Part shown: positions 1 to 6,206 of the stretch, piece by piece
Position numbering within the stretch: the first letter of the stretch is position 1
Layout of the letters: the number at the start of each line of letters is the position of its first letter
Source: Hyphomicrobiales bacterium
GTDB taxonomy: Bacteria > Pseudomonadota > Alphaproteobacteria > Rhizobiales > OSC116
Length of the DNA stretch: 6,206 bases
Assembly (NCBI GenBank): GCA_013214985.1
Contig: JABSRY010000158.1
Span: 1 to 6,206 of the forward strand
Direction: 5' to 3'
Notes under the pieces: generated by a model
Seen by the model: the letters and a program-made list of their open reading frames with translations, nothing else
Told to the model about the DNA's origin: nothing
Database searches by the model: none
Translations under genes and position numbers: made by a program

Positions 1-1659
1 GCTGTTATTGGCGCCGGCGCAGCTGGGCTTTGTGCAGCTTATGAATTGACCAAATTGGGTGTGGATGTGCATTTATATGAAATGAACGCCGATGAAAATT
101 TGGCAGTGCCTGTACCACAACCTTTTGGCCGTGGTTATAGCTGGGATTGGAACGCCCGTGGCGCTAACCTTGGTGGTTTTTCAAACGACTATCTGGTAGA
201 AACCGGTACACCTGCTGTACCCGATGGCGCTATTAACCAGCCAACCACAATAAGCGGCAAACAAATTGTTGATGTGGGCGCAATGCGCTACCCGTATAGC
301 CATACTACTTTACGCACCTATGTTGATCAAATATTTAAAGATGATTACTATTATGGTTCAGAGGCGAATGTTACCAGCTTATGGCGTGATTTTAGAAATC
401 CTGGTATTCATACATCTACTGTGGTTGACCCTGACCAAATCATTAGTCGGCCAGAAGATAGTGATCAGATGAAATATGCGACTGCAATGTATATTAACGG
501 CATTACGGCTGACCCGAGTAGCACTAGAGAGTTCTACTTAATGGAAGAAGGAGATACGTTCGCGGAAATGAATGCATCGCTAAAGAATGTTGCACTAAAA
601 GAATGGGATTTCTACTTCTCTGAAACAGGTGAACCGATAGATAATGATAGTGTTGGTGCATTAACCGTGATGGTTTCACTATATAAGGCCTATACGCTAT
701 CGCCAACTGCTGTCAATGAAGATGCAATATTAAATGAATGGGATAGATTAAAAGCATTATACGAAGAAAAAACCACTTATCAGGTTTATGTTGAAAATAA
801 TTGGGATCACCTGCCTGCTGACGGCGTTGCATTTAACGCCCCAACAGATTCGAGTATAATGGATATTTATGGTACCGCAGGCTCTGGTACTGGCGGTATT
901 GATGTGTTTTGGTGGACTACCTTTATGGAAAATCTAAGAAAAACCATCCATTTAGATGAAACCCAACCTTCGACATTTGTGGGCGGCACGTCTTATATGC
1001 TATCCCCCTTCTTAACCCATAATGTAGATGGCACTGCAGGTAATAATTTATTTAACCAAGCCTCACCAAACTTTTTAGGCTCGGCGGTTAAAAAAATAGA
1101 ACGTGTTACGGTTGATAGTGTTAAAATGATCCGCATTCATACCGAAGATATTGCGAACCCAACACGCGATTTTTCGGCTTGTATTATGACTGTTGCGCCA
1201 CCGGCTATTAGGGCAAGAATTGATATTGACCCCGCATTATTGACCAATTCGGCATCTGAAACCATTAAGCGTTTAAGGCTTACCAATAGTGGCAAAATTG
1301 CTATCCATTTCCCAAATAATGGCGACATATATAGTCAAGCTTTTTGGATGAACAGAACCACTGCTGACCCATATAATGCAAATGAGGATTATGTCGTTAC
1401 CACAGTTACGGATTTGAATATTAGGCAAATTTATACCTTTGATAATTATCATTGGGGTACTAACATTAGCAATGGTACAATCTCTACCGAACAAGCCGAA
1501 TTAAAAGCAGGTACGCTTTTACTTGGCTATACTTGGGATTATAATGCTGATTCATTCCAAGCTATGAGTGATGAAGAACAGGTGCGTGAAGCATGGCGTC
1601 AAATGGCTGAAATATATCAGGACCCCGCAAATACACGACCTTTCCCAGAGGAATCTTAG
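1..1659 (+). pseudogene. Flavin monoamine oxidase family protein, N-terminal and central part (5' end outside window, ends at premature TAG)
   Basis: The frame is open from base 1, so the true start lies to the left; the TTG at 46 is internal. The first codons read AVIGAGAAGLCAAYEL, the GxGxxG dinucleotide-binding loop of an FAD Rossmann fold, followed by VHLYE, whose acidic residue would bind the FAD ribose. DVGAMRYP (about 271-294) matches the conserved GAMR[FY]P segment of the monoamine oxidase / tryptophan 2-monooxygenase-like superfamily. GTGGIDVFWW (about 880-910) and FVGGTSYM resemble the substrate-domain and second FAD-contact regions of these enzymes. Family members oxidise an amine or amino acid with FAD and oxygen; the substrate cannot be read from this sequence. 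The frame stops at TAG 1657-1659, but homologous-looking protein continues directly after it (next entry), so the stop looks premature. Family call fairly firm, substrate unknown. Confidence 0.85.
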
Positions 1660-2120
1660 TTAGAATTGTATCTTGAATATGCCTTAACAAATGGTAATTA
1701 TAAAACAATTACATGGGGTAATGTGGATGGTATTAATGGTGGCTACCGTATGTCTGGCGTTGCGGTTAATACGGTAAACGGCACAAATGTAGGTGGTAAC
1801 CAACTCTCTGGGATAGTTGCGAAACCTCTATAAACCATGACACGGGCGAAAATACGGGTCTGTTTATGGCGGGTGAAGCGGTTGCATGGCTTGGTTTAAG
1901 TGGCTGGATTGAAGGCTCGCTACAAACAGGTTTAGCGTCGGCTATCGGCGTCGCGCATTATTTAGATGCTTTGCCAGCAGCAGACCAACAGTCGTGCATC
2001 GATGCAAATGAAGTTTCCAAAAAGAAACGCAAAGGCAAAGGTAAAGGTAAAGGCAGGGGCAAAGCATTGCCTGGTTATCTTGAATTGCCAATGTTACCAG
2101 GTGATACACCGTTACCTTAA
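1660..2120 (+). pseudogene. Flavin monoamine oxidase family protein, C-terminal part, separated by a nonsense codon and a frameshift
   Basis: Directly after the TAG, the same frame continues as LELYLEYALTNG and ITWGNVDGINGGYRMSG up to about 1806, then runs into a TAA. From about 1809 the protein continues in the next frame as WDSCETSINHDTGENTG and GLFMAGEAVAWLGLSGWIEG. This is the C-terminal FAD-contact motif of flavin amine oxidases (usually xAGD/E...GxxEGA), and without it the enzyme cannot close its FAD site. An ATG at 1866 opens an 84-codon frame, but it begins inside this motif and is not an independent gene. The tail after about residue 50 of that frame is unusual: KKKRKGKGKGKGRGK followed by a Pro/Leu-rich end, closing at TAA 2118-2120. 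Joined with the upstream part the protein would be about 705 residues in this window. Confidence 0.8.
2031..2060 (+). repeat. Five tandem 6-base AAAGGY units encoding Lys-Gly pairs
   Basis: Four near-identical hexamers (AAAGGC, AAAGGT, AAAGGT, AAAGGC) and a degenerate fifth (AGGGGC) encode KGKGKGKGRG in the oxidase C-terminal frame. Together with the preceding KKKR this makes a strongly basic, probably disordered segment. The synonymous C/T changes at the third position suggest the repeat is not brand new. In-frame hexamer gain or loss would change tail length without breaking the frame. Confidence 0.7.
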
Positions 2121-2155
2121 TATGCAATAGATACATTGATATTTATAGAATAAGG

Positions 2156-2181
2156 GGCGATGAAATTTTATTTTCATCGCC
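2156..2181. terminator. Probable bidirectional terminator hairpin between convergent genes
   Basis: GGCGATGAAA (2156-2165) and TTTCATCGCC (2172-2181) form a perfect 10-bp stem with a 6-base loop, extendable by two G-T pairs. It lies in the 79-base gap between the TAA of the + strand oxidase and the TAA at 2200-2202 of the - strand reading frame, where a shared terminator is expected. Neither side has a strong T tract (only short T runs follow), so its intrinsic strength is uncertain. The rest of the gap shows nothing else recognisable. Confidence 0.6.
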
Positions 2182-2199
2182 TTAACATGATGTTTGGCT

Positions 2200-2505
2200 T
2201 TATTTATCTAGTTCATTCTGCACTATTTTACCTTGTTGCTTAATGAGTTTAATCAACTCAATAACATCTTCATTTGGCCTGTTTTCTATTTTTCTTGTCT
2301 CCAAAATTCGACCAAGTTGTTCGATTAAGCGACTTTGATTTTGAATTAAATGTAACCGACTTTGGCATATTTCACAGGTTTGCGGTTTTGTCTTAGGCAG
2401 CTTCTCTTCAGCATTCACATCTACAACGCAATCGGCGGTTAATGCCGTTCCGTCAATTCCAATGGTCACTAAATGCAGCCCATTGGTGGCGTTTTTTGGT
2501 ATTGG
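2200..2505 (-). pseudogene. C-terminal part of the matrixin-like metalloprotease, cut off by an in-frame TAA
   Basis: This stretch is in the same frame as the protease and begins immediately after its TAA at 2506-2508. It reads PIPKNATNGLHLV, then TIGIDGTALTADCVVDV, which looks like the last strands of the beta-rich domain begun before the stop. After that come a linker with a CEIC (CxxC) pair and about 50 residues of amphipathic helix-like sequence rich in Leu, Ile, Gln, Glu and Lys, ending LDK at TAA 2200-2202. A GTG at 2467-2469 would allow an 89-residue product, but no clear Shine-Dalgarno precedes it and it would start in the middle of a strand. I therefore favour a severed C-terminus over an independent gene. 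No function is recognised for the helical tail; a short independent protein remains possible. Confidence 0.6.
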
Positions 2506-3396
2506 TTAAGCTAATTCAAAAAAGGCGTCAAATTCTTCATGACCTGTAATTTGAGTTGGGAAACCAATTATCCTATTGGCTTGACCGGCGTTTAGGCCTT
2601 TACCATCTTTAGTTTCTAATGCCAAAAATAATTTCATATCCTTGGCATTTTTGGGTAATGATGCCCGCAAACCAAGGCTTATATGGACAATGTTTTTCTG
2701 TTTGTCTAAAGCGGCATTTATAGAGTCTAATAATTGATAGTGTTTTAGGTCAAATTTAGGGTCAACCTTGTTTATATTAACCAAGGTCATGCCTACAAAA
2801 TTACCAGGGTCAATTTGATTTGACGGGTTTATTTCTAGCCCAAAAACATTGAGCGCGCTCGATCTTATAATCGAGATTTCTGAATTATCTAAACCAATAT
2901 TCGTACCCAGTAAGGTTGGTTTCATTAAATTAGCAACACCAGCTCTATGTGGCAAACCCAGTGCATGGCCAGTTTCGTGTCCAACTAATATATCCATAAC
3001 ATCTGTGGCATATTGTAAATTCCCTGCGGGGACATTTGGCGTTGGTGGTAGGGTTCTATCTGGTACAGTTGGGTAGAAATATTTATTATCAGCTACTATC
3101 ACCCGCCCATTATAGAGTGTGCTACAGATATTTGTTGTTGTTGACTTCATACAACCTGCCCAACCAATTGGGTAGCCGAAAAAATTGCCGCCAACAATAG
3201 TTCCATAATTACCGTTAGCGTCATGAAACAAATTAACATTTACGGCCGTTACGCCAATACCAGCATAACCAATTATGCTCCATGCGTTATCGCAAGCGAT
3301 TATAGTGTCAGTGAATTCGCTACCTACTCCAAATGCGGTGGAGGGGGAAGCCACAGCACACATTAGTGCTAATTTTATGTAATTTGAAAAACGCAT
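2506..3396 (-). CDS. Secreted matrixin-like zinc metalloprotease (metzincin), probably truncated by a premature TAA
   Basis: The 296-codon frame begins MRFSNYIKLALMCAVASPS, a typical Sec signal peptide with likely cleavage near residues 20-23, so the product would be periplasmic or secreted. Residues 140-150, HETGHALGLPH (bases 2947-2979), match the metzincin zinc-binding site HExxHxxGxxH: His140, His144 and His150 as zinc ligands and Glu141 as catalytic base. NLMKP with Met158 provides the Met-turn at the expected distance. Three cysteines (35, 82, 91) lie before the active site. After about residue 190 a second, beta-rich region of unknown role follows. The ATG is supported by TAAGG at 3405-3409, with 8 bases between AAGG and the start. 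The stop at 2506-2508 falls inside what looks like a continuing domain, but the complete catalytic domain precedes it, so a truncated protein could still be an active protease. Substrate unknown. Confidence 0.8.
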   Translation of the reverse strand: MRFSNYIKLALMCAVASPSTAFGVGSEFTDTIIACDNAWSIIGYAGIGVTAVNVNLFHDANGNYGTIVGGNFFGYPIGWAGCMKSTTTNICSTLYNGRVIVADNKYFYPTVPDRTLPPTPNVPAGNLQYATDVMDILVGHETGHALGLPHRAGVANLMKPTLLGTNIGLDNSEISIIRSSALNVFGLEINPSNQIDPGNFVGMTLVNINKVDPKFDLKHYQLLDSINAALDKQKNIVHISLGLRASLPKNAKDMKLFLALETKDGKGLNAGQANRIIGFPTQITGHEEFDAFFELA

Positions 3397-3404
3397 AATA
3401 AACG

Positions 3405-3409
3405 CCTTA
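3405..3409 (-). promoter_or_regulatory. Ribosome binding site of the metalloprotease gene
   Basis: On the - strand TAAGG lies just upstream of the ATG at 3394-3396, with 8 bases between AAGG and the start, a good match to the anti-Shine-Dalgarno. It selects this ATG as the start. The 99-base gap (3397-3495) is AT-rich; I see no convincing -35/-10 pair in it and no strong terminator, only a weak 6-bp ATTCAT/ATGAAT inverted repeat. Confidence 0.6.
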
Positions 3410-3495
3410 TAATTAGGAATATGTATGACTTTTAATAACGCTAATGCTTACCTACATTCATAATATGAGCAGATGAATAGAGAATAATATCTTAC

Positions 3496-3783
3496 TTATT
3501 TTGTTCTTGCTGGCGGGGTGCTCCCATAAACATAAGCGCGTTTTTCGAGTTCAAATACACTGCTGCGTATTTTGTCTAACTCACTTAAGGTCAAAATTTT
3601 AAAATCGGTTAGTTCCATGGTTTCTTTGTTATTGTCGGCACCTGCCCATCCTATTTTTACCAACCCTATGTTAGGCGCATAATATTTTAGCTGCTTAGCA
3701 TCCACTTCCTCGGCATTAAATTTCTCTGTAGCCACAGTATTTTCAAAGGTTTTATAAGTTGTTTTTAGATTGGATGAATTTAA
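3496..3783 (-). pseudogene. Uncharacterised secreted protein, C-terminal part (after a frameshift)
   Basis: This is the distal part of the gene starting at 4330, in another frame. It reads LNSSNLKTTYKTFENT, then EEVDAKQLKYYAPNIG, VKIGWAGADNNKETMEL and a C-terminal LEKRAYVYGSTPPA, closing at TAA 3496-3498. The QLKYYAP(G/N)xGxVxxGW segment and the Glu-rich strand followed by a helix are what I recall from a widespread hypothetical secreted family whose N-terminal half is the next entry. The open frame reaches back to a TTG at 3816, but its first codons (MHHHHLTG) are an out-of-frame reading of the proximal half, so that is not a real start. Function unknown. Confidence 0.7.
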
Positions 3784-4330
3784 AACCATCTGTCCAGTTA
3801 AATGGTGGTGGTGCAAACCCTTGGGAAATTATTTTGCCATCAACCTTGGGGGTTGAAAGCATCATTATGCCCGCTTTTGCACCTTCTAAGTGGCCGACCA
3901 ACCAAGCCGCACCACCAACCAAGGTGTCCTCCTCGTAAATTTCGCTATGTTGGCCTAAATGCCAAACATTGCCGTCATCGTCTTGTGCAAAAAATGTTAG
4001 TTCCGATTCTTCTAAATACCCATTTGAAAAATCACGATCCCAGATAACAACGGTATCAACACCATTAATTTTTTTAATCAAATCGGTTACAATAATAATG
4101 ACTTTATGTTTAACTTTTTCATCATTATCGACCGTGTAACCATCATATATAAATTGCATGCCTGGTTTAAGAGGCATCCGATTATTGTCGACATTGGTTG
4201 AGTTGGTAAAATTACTTGCGATAAATTGGTCATATTTTACCATCTCTGCAAATGCATTTGCGCCAGCTGAAAGAGCCAATAGGAAAGATATGCTGACTAA
4301 ATTGAACTTATTTAATAGAAGGTTATTCAT
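3752..4330 (-). pseudogene. Uncharacterised secreted protein, N-terminal part (frameshifted near its 3' end)
   Basis: The 192-codon frame begins with a clear signal peptide (hydrophobic residues 10-22, then GANAFA-E, cleavage probably after residue 28), so the product is exported. The mature part contains MPLKPGMQFIYDG, HKVIIIVTDL, VVIWDRDFSNGYLEESELTFFAQD and DDGNVWHLGQ, a run of beta strands typical of a conserved hypothetical family. I recognise it as a family but know no function. After FAPPPFNWTD (to about 3788) the match ends in 14 unrelated residues and a TAA, while the family-like continuation lies in the neighbouring frame. Joined, the protein is about 277 residues. The ATG overlaps the stop of the upstream RND gene as ATGA (4327-4330), with AAGG 12 bases upstream, which suggests translational coupling and a role tied to the pump or its substrate. 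Confidence 0.75.
4327..4330 (-). other. ATGA stop/start overlap coupling the RND gene and the secreted-protein gene
   Basis: The RND TGA (4327-4329) and the ATG of the secreted protein (4328-4330) share bases as ATGA. Such 4-base overlaps normally allow a terminating ribosome to restart on the next gene. This fixes both gene ends independently, and it shows that TGA is a real stop here. Confidence 0.85.
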
Positions 4331-5771
4331 GCTGTCATTACGCCTTTTAAATTGCCAACTTTTTGATCTGATAGAACATCGCCGAACTTTAGATAGAGCG
4401 ATGGCAGAACGAATAGGTTAACAATTGTACAGGTGATTAGACCGCCCAAAATTACAATTGCCATTGGGAACTCAACTTCATGCCCTGATATATTGCCTGC
4501 AATGATTAGGGGTAGTAACGCAATTGCGGTGGTAATTGTAGTCATTAAAATGGGTACCAACCTTTCTTTTGCACCTGTTAAAATTAGCGTTTTATTGAAT
4601 GGCATTTTTTCTTTAACTTGCAAATGGCGATAATGGCTAATGAGCAAGATACCGTTTCGGGCGGCGATACCCAATACGGTAATAAAGCCAACCAGCGAGC
4701 CTAATGATAAAACCCCACCAGAAATAAGCGCGGCAACAACACCACCAACCAAAGCAGTGGGCAGAATTAGGTATACAATTGATGCCAATTTCCAACTTTT
4801 AAAGGCGGCTTGTAATAAGAAGAAAATGCCAATAAGCGCGATCAACTCAACCGTAAAAAGACGGTTTTGCGCATTTTTCAACTCGACATATTCACCCAGT
4901 AGCTCGGCACGATATTCTAACGGAAAATCGACCTGTTGGATGACGTCTTTAACTTGTTCGGCAACATTTACCAAATCAAACCCCCTTGCTATATTGGCTT
5001 GAACATTGATGTAGCGCGATGCAAGCTCACGTTTAATGACATTGGGTACAGGCCCTATATTCACATCGGCAATTTGGTTAAGCTGAACAACGCCACCTTT
5101 TGGTACATCAATTAACATGGTTTGAATGTCTGTTAAGCTAGCCCGAGCAGTGGGGATAGACCAAACCTGCACATCATAAGTTTGCCCATTTGCATAGACA
5201 TCACCTACTTCTTGCCCAGCGATTAATGTACTGGTGGCTCTTCTAATATCACCTGGTTTAAGGCCATATTTTTGGGCTCTGTCTAAATCTACCTTAATGA
5301 TGATTTGAGGAATCTGCTTTTGTTGCGATATATGAAGCCCTTCTAGGCCCTCAATACCTTCTGCCGCATTACGAATGCGTTGGGCTTGTTGCTCCAAAAC
5401 ATTTAAATCGGGTCCATATATGCGCACGACGATAGACTCGCTCGAACCTGTAAGCACCTCTTTAATTCTCTCCCGCAGATAGGTTAATACATCGCGGTAT
5501 AAACCAGGATAGCCATCCACAACAGATTGGATTTTATGTAACGTTTCATCATAATCTACATCTGGGTCAACACTAATCCAATTTTCACCAAAATGCATAC
5601 CGACTACTTCATCCATTAAAAGGGCTTGGCCAATATGGGCGCCAAAATTGCGCACACCAGGGATTGCTCGCAATTCTTTACTGGCTCGAATGGTAATTCG
5701 GTTCATTTCTTGGTGCGATGTGCCAGGCTCGGTTACCCAATGCATCAGAAAATCGCGTTCTTTAAACGATG
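4327..5771 (-). pseudogene. HME/CzcA-CusA-like RND efflux transporter, C-terminal part (after a frameshift)
   Basis: About 480 residues cover the second periplasmic loop and the last membrane block of an inner-membrane RND pump. Near the start are MHWVTEPGTS, ELRAIPGVRNFGAHIGQA and FGENWISVDP, the PGTSxxEM and IPGV(R)xxxxxxGRA-type motifs of heavy-metal-efflux RND proteins. Counting from the ATG at 5745, five membrane spans lie near residues 298-315, 321-344, 348-371, 396-416 and 427-453, and the GIAARNGILLISHYRHL segment (359-375) is strongly characteristic of this branch. Such pumps use the proton gradient with a periplasmic adaptor and an outer-membrane channel. Substrate is uncertain: metal ions or other compounds, because the TM4 charged residues that would help lie outside the window. 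The ATG at 5745 is internal; the frame joins the preceding part at about 5770. It ends in TGA overlapping the next gene. Confidence 0.85.
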
Positions 5772-6158
5772 CAATAGCTGTTGGCCAAGTAAAGGGAAAG
5801 TCGCCGCGCCAAACACCCCTAAGATTAAAATCGCCACATAAGCATTGCGTGGTTTATCGACAATTTTTGTTAAAACCTTGGTATAATGTTTGTGTAACCA
5901 AGTTACCAATGGAGACCCCTTTTTTTGCAGGTTGGCTTTAGAAAGTAAAATCATAGACAAAGCTGGTGTAACGGTCATTGCCACAACTAATGAAGTTAAG
6001 ATAGCAAATACATAGGCTTGGGCTAATGGTTTAAAGAAAGAACCCGATAAACCCGTTAGGAAAAACACAGGCAATACAGCAAACACAATAATAAGCGTGG
6101 CATATACAATTGAGCTTCTAATATCTAGTGAAGCATCGAGAATAATACGTGCCAAAGA
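5772..6158 (-). pseudogene. HME-RND efflux transporter, central part between an in-frame TAA and a frameshift
   Basis: About 129 residues, from SLARIILDASLDIRSSIVYAT to LLGQQLL, correspond to the end of the first membrane block of the pump. TM5 is VYATLIIVFAVLPVFFL, then GLSGSFFKPLAQAYV leads into TM6 (FAILTSLVVAMTVTPALSMILL), followed by a cytoplasmic linker and TM7 (AYVAILILGVFGAATFPLLG). LAxAYVxAxLxSLxVAxTVTPAL is a hallmark of CzcA/CusA-type RND proteins. After LLGQQLL the frame runs on for 8 unrelated residues to a TGA, whereas the expected PSFKERDFLMHWVT lies one frame over. The TTG at 6155 is the first possible start in the open frame, but it falls inside a conserved segment and is not the true start. 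Confidence 0.85.
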
Positions 6159-6206
6159 TTATGTGCTATTGATTGCGCGCGCCGCTCGTACGCGGCGCAA
6201 TATATT
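6159..6206 (-). pseudogene. HME-RND efflux transporter, upstream coding sequence running off the right edge, ended by in-frame TAA
   Basis: In the same frame as the following part, the last bases of the window encode NILRRVRAARAINST and then TAA at 6159-6161. In this family the segment after the TM4 region reads (V)ENxxRRLRxxR... before xxxILDAS, so this Arg-rich stretch is the expected preceding sequence and the TAA interrupts it. The N-terminal roughly 400 residues of the pump lie right of the window. The piece is short (15 codons), but its position, frame and ENxxRR-like pattern agree. Confidence 0.65.

Noticed and set aside
1866..2120. Independent 84-residue basic protein starting at ATG 1866
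   Set aside because: Its start lies inside the FAD-contact motif of the oxidase and family-like sequence continues upstream in the same frame to about 1809.
3397..3495. Possible promoter for the protease gene in the AT-rich gap
   Set aside because: Several TATAAT-like words are present by composition, but none pairs with a convincing -35 at the right distance.
3790..3816. His-rich start MHHHHLTG resembling a His tag or metal-binding N-terminus on the - strand
   Set aside because: It is an out-of-frame reading of the codons for APPPFNW in the secreted protein, upstream of the frameshift; not a real N-terminus or vector sequence.
3802..5002. Several + strand open frames of 60-120 codons opposite the secreted protein and RND genes
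   Set aside because: They are antisense shadows of well-supported - strand coding sequence, with no recognisable protein features or ribosome binding sites.
6179..6198. GC-rich inverted repeat GCGCCGC / GCGGCGC near the right edge
   Set aside because: It lies inside the Arg/Ala-rich coding segment of the RND gene (RRVRAAR) and is explained by Arg and Ala codons; no T run follows.
1..6206. Stop-codon reassignment (TAA/TAG read as an amino acid) as an explanation for the in-frame stops
   Set aside because: TAA ends other frames at sensible points (2118-2120, 2200-2202, 3496-3498), TGA is a stop in the ATGA overlap, and reassignment would not explain the three frameshifts.

Overview
The window reads as AT-rich bacterial DNA (about 40% GC by eye) using the standard bacterial code. 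TAA ends the oxidase reading frame at 2118-2120, and TGA ends the transporter at 4327-4329 inside an ATGA overlap. A tripartite-type RND efflux gene and several Sec-type signal peptides point to a Gram-negative host. The sequence alone does not support a genus.

Layout: on the + strand, 1-2120 holds a flavin monoamine oxidase-family gene whose first codons lie left of the window. Facing it, on the - strand and read from right to left, are the C-terminal 60% or so of an HME/CzcA-CusA-like RND efflux transporter (6206-4327), a secreted protein of a conserved uncharacterised family (4330-3496), and a secreted matrixin-like zinc metalloprotease with a C-terminal extension (3396-2200). The two groups converge on a short gap (2121-2199) with a 10-bp perfect hairpin, probably a shared terminator. 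RND and the secreted protein overlap by ATGA and should be translationally coupled. The protease follows after about 100 bases with its own Shine-Dalgarno, so the three may form one transcription unit.

The main observation is that all four loci appear broken. Joining adjacent reading frames gives continuous, family-like proteins interrupted by six lesions. The oxidase has an in-frame TAG (1657-1659) and a frameshift in a CT run (about 1804-1811). The protease has an in-frame TAA (2506-2508). The secreted protein has a frameshift at a T run (about 3782-3790). The RND gene has a frameshift from one missing base (about 5770-5772) and an in-frame TAA (6159-6161). The surrounding reading frames are otherwise well preserved. 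This fits recent pseudogenisation of a block, or sequencing and assembly error for the indels; programmed recoding is much less likely. I see no RNA genes, CRISPR arrays, insertion sequences or integration sites, and no convincing new system. The most notable points are the clustered decay and the linkage of an RND pump with an uncharacterised secreted protein and a matrixin-like protease.
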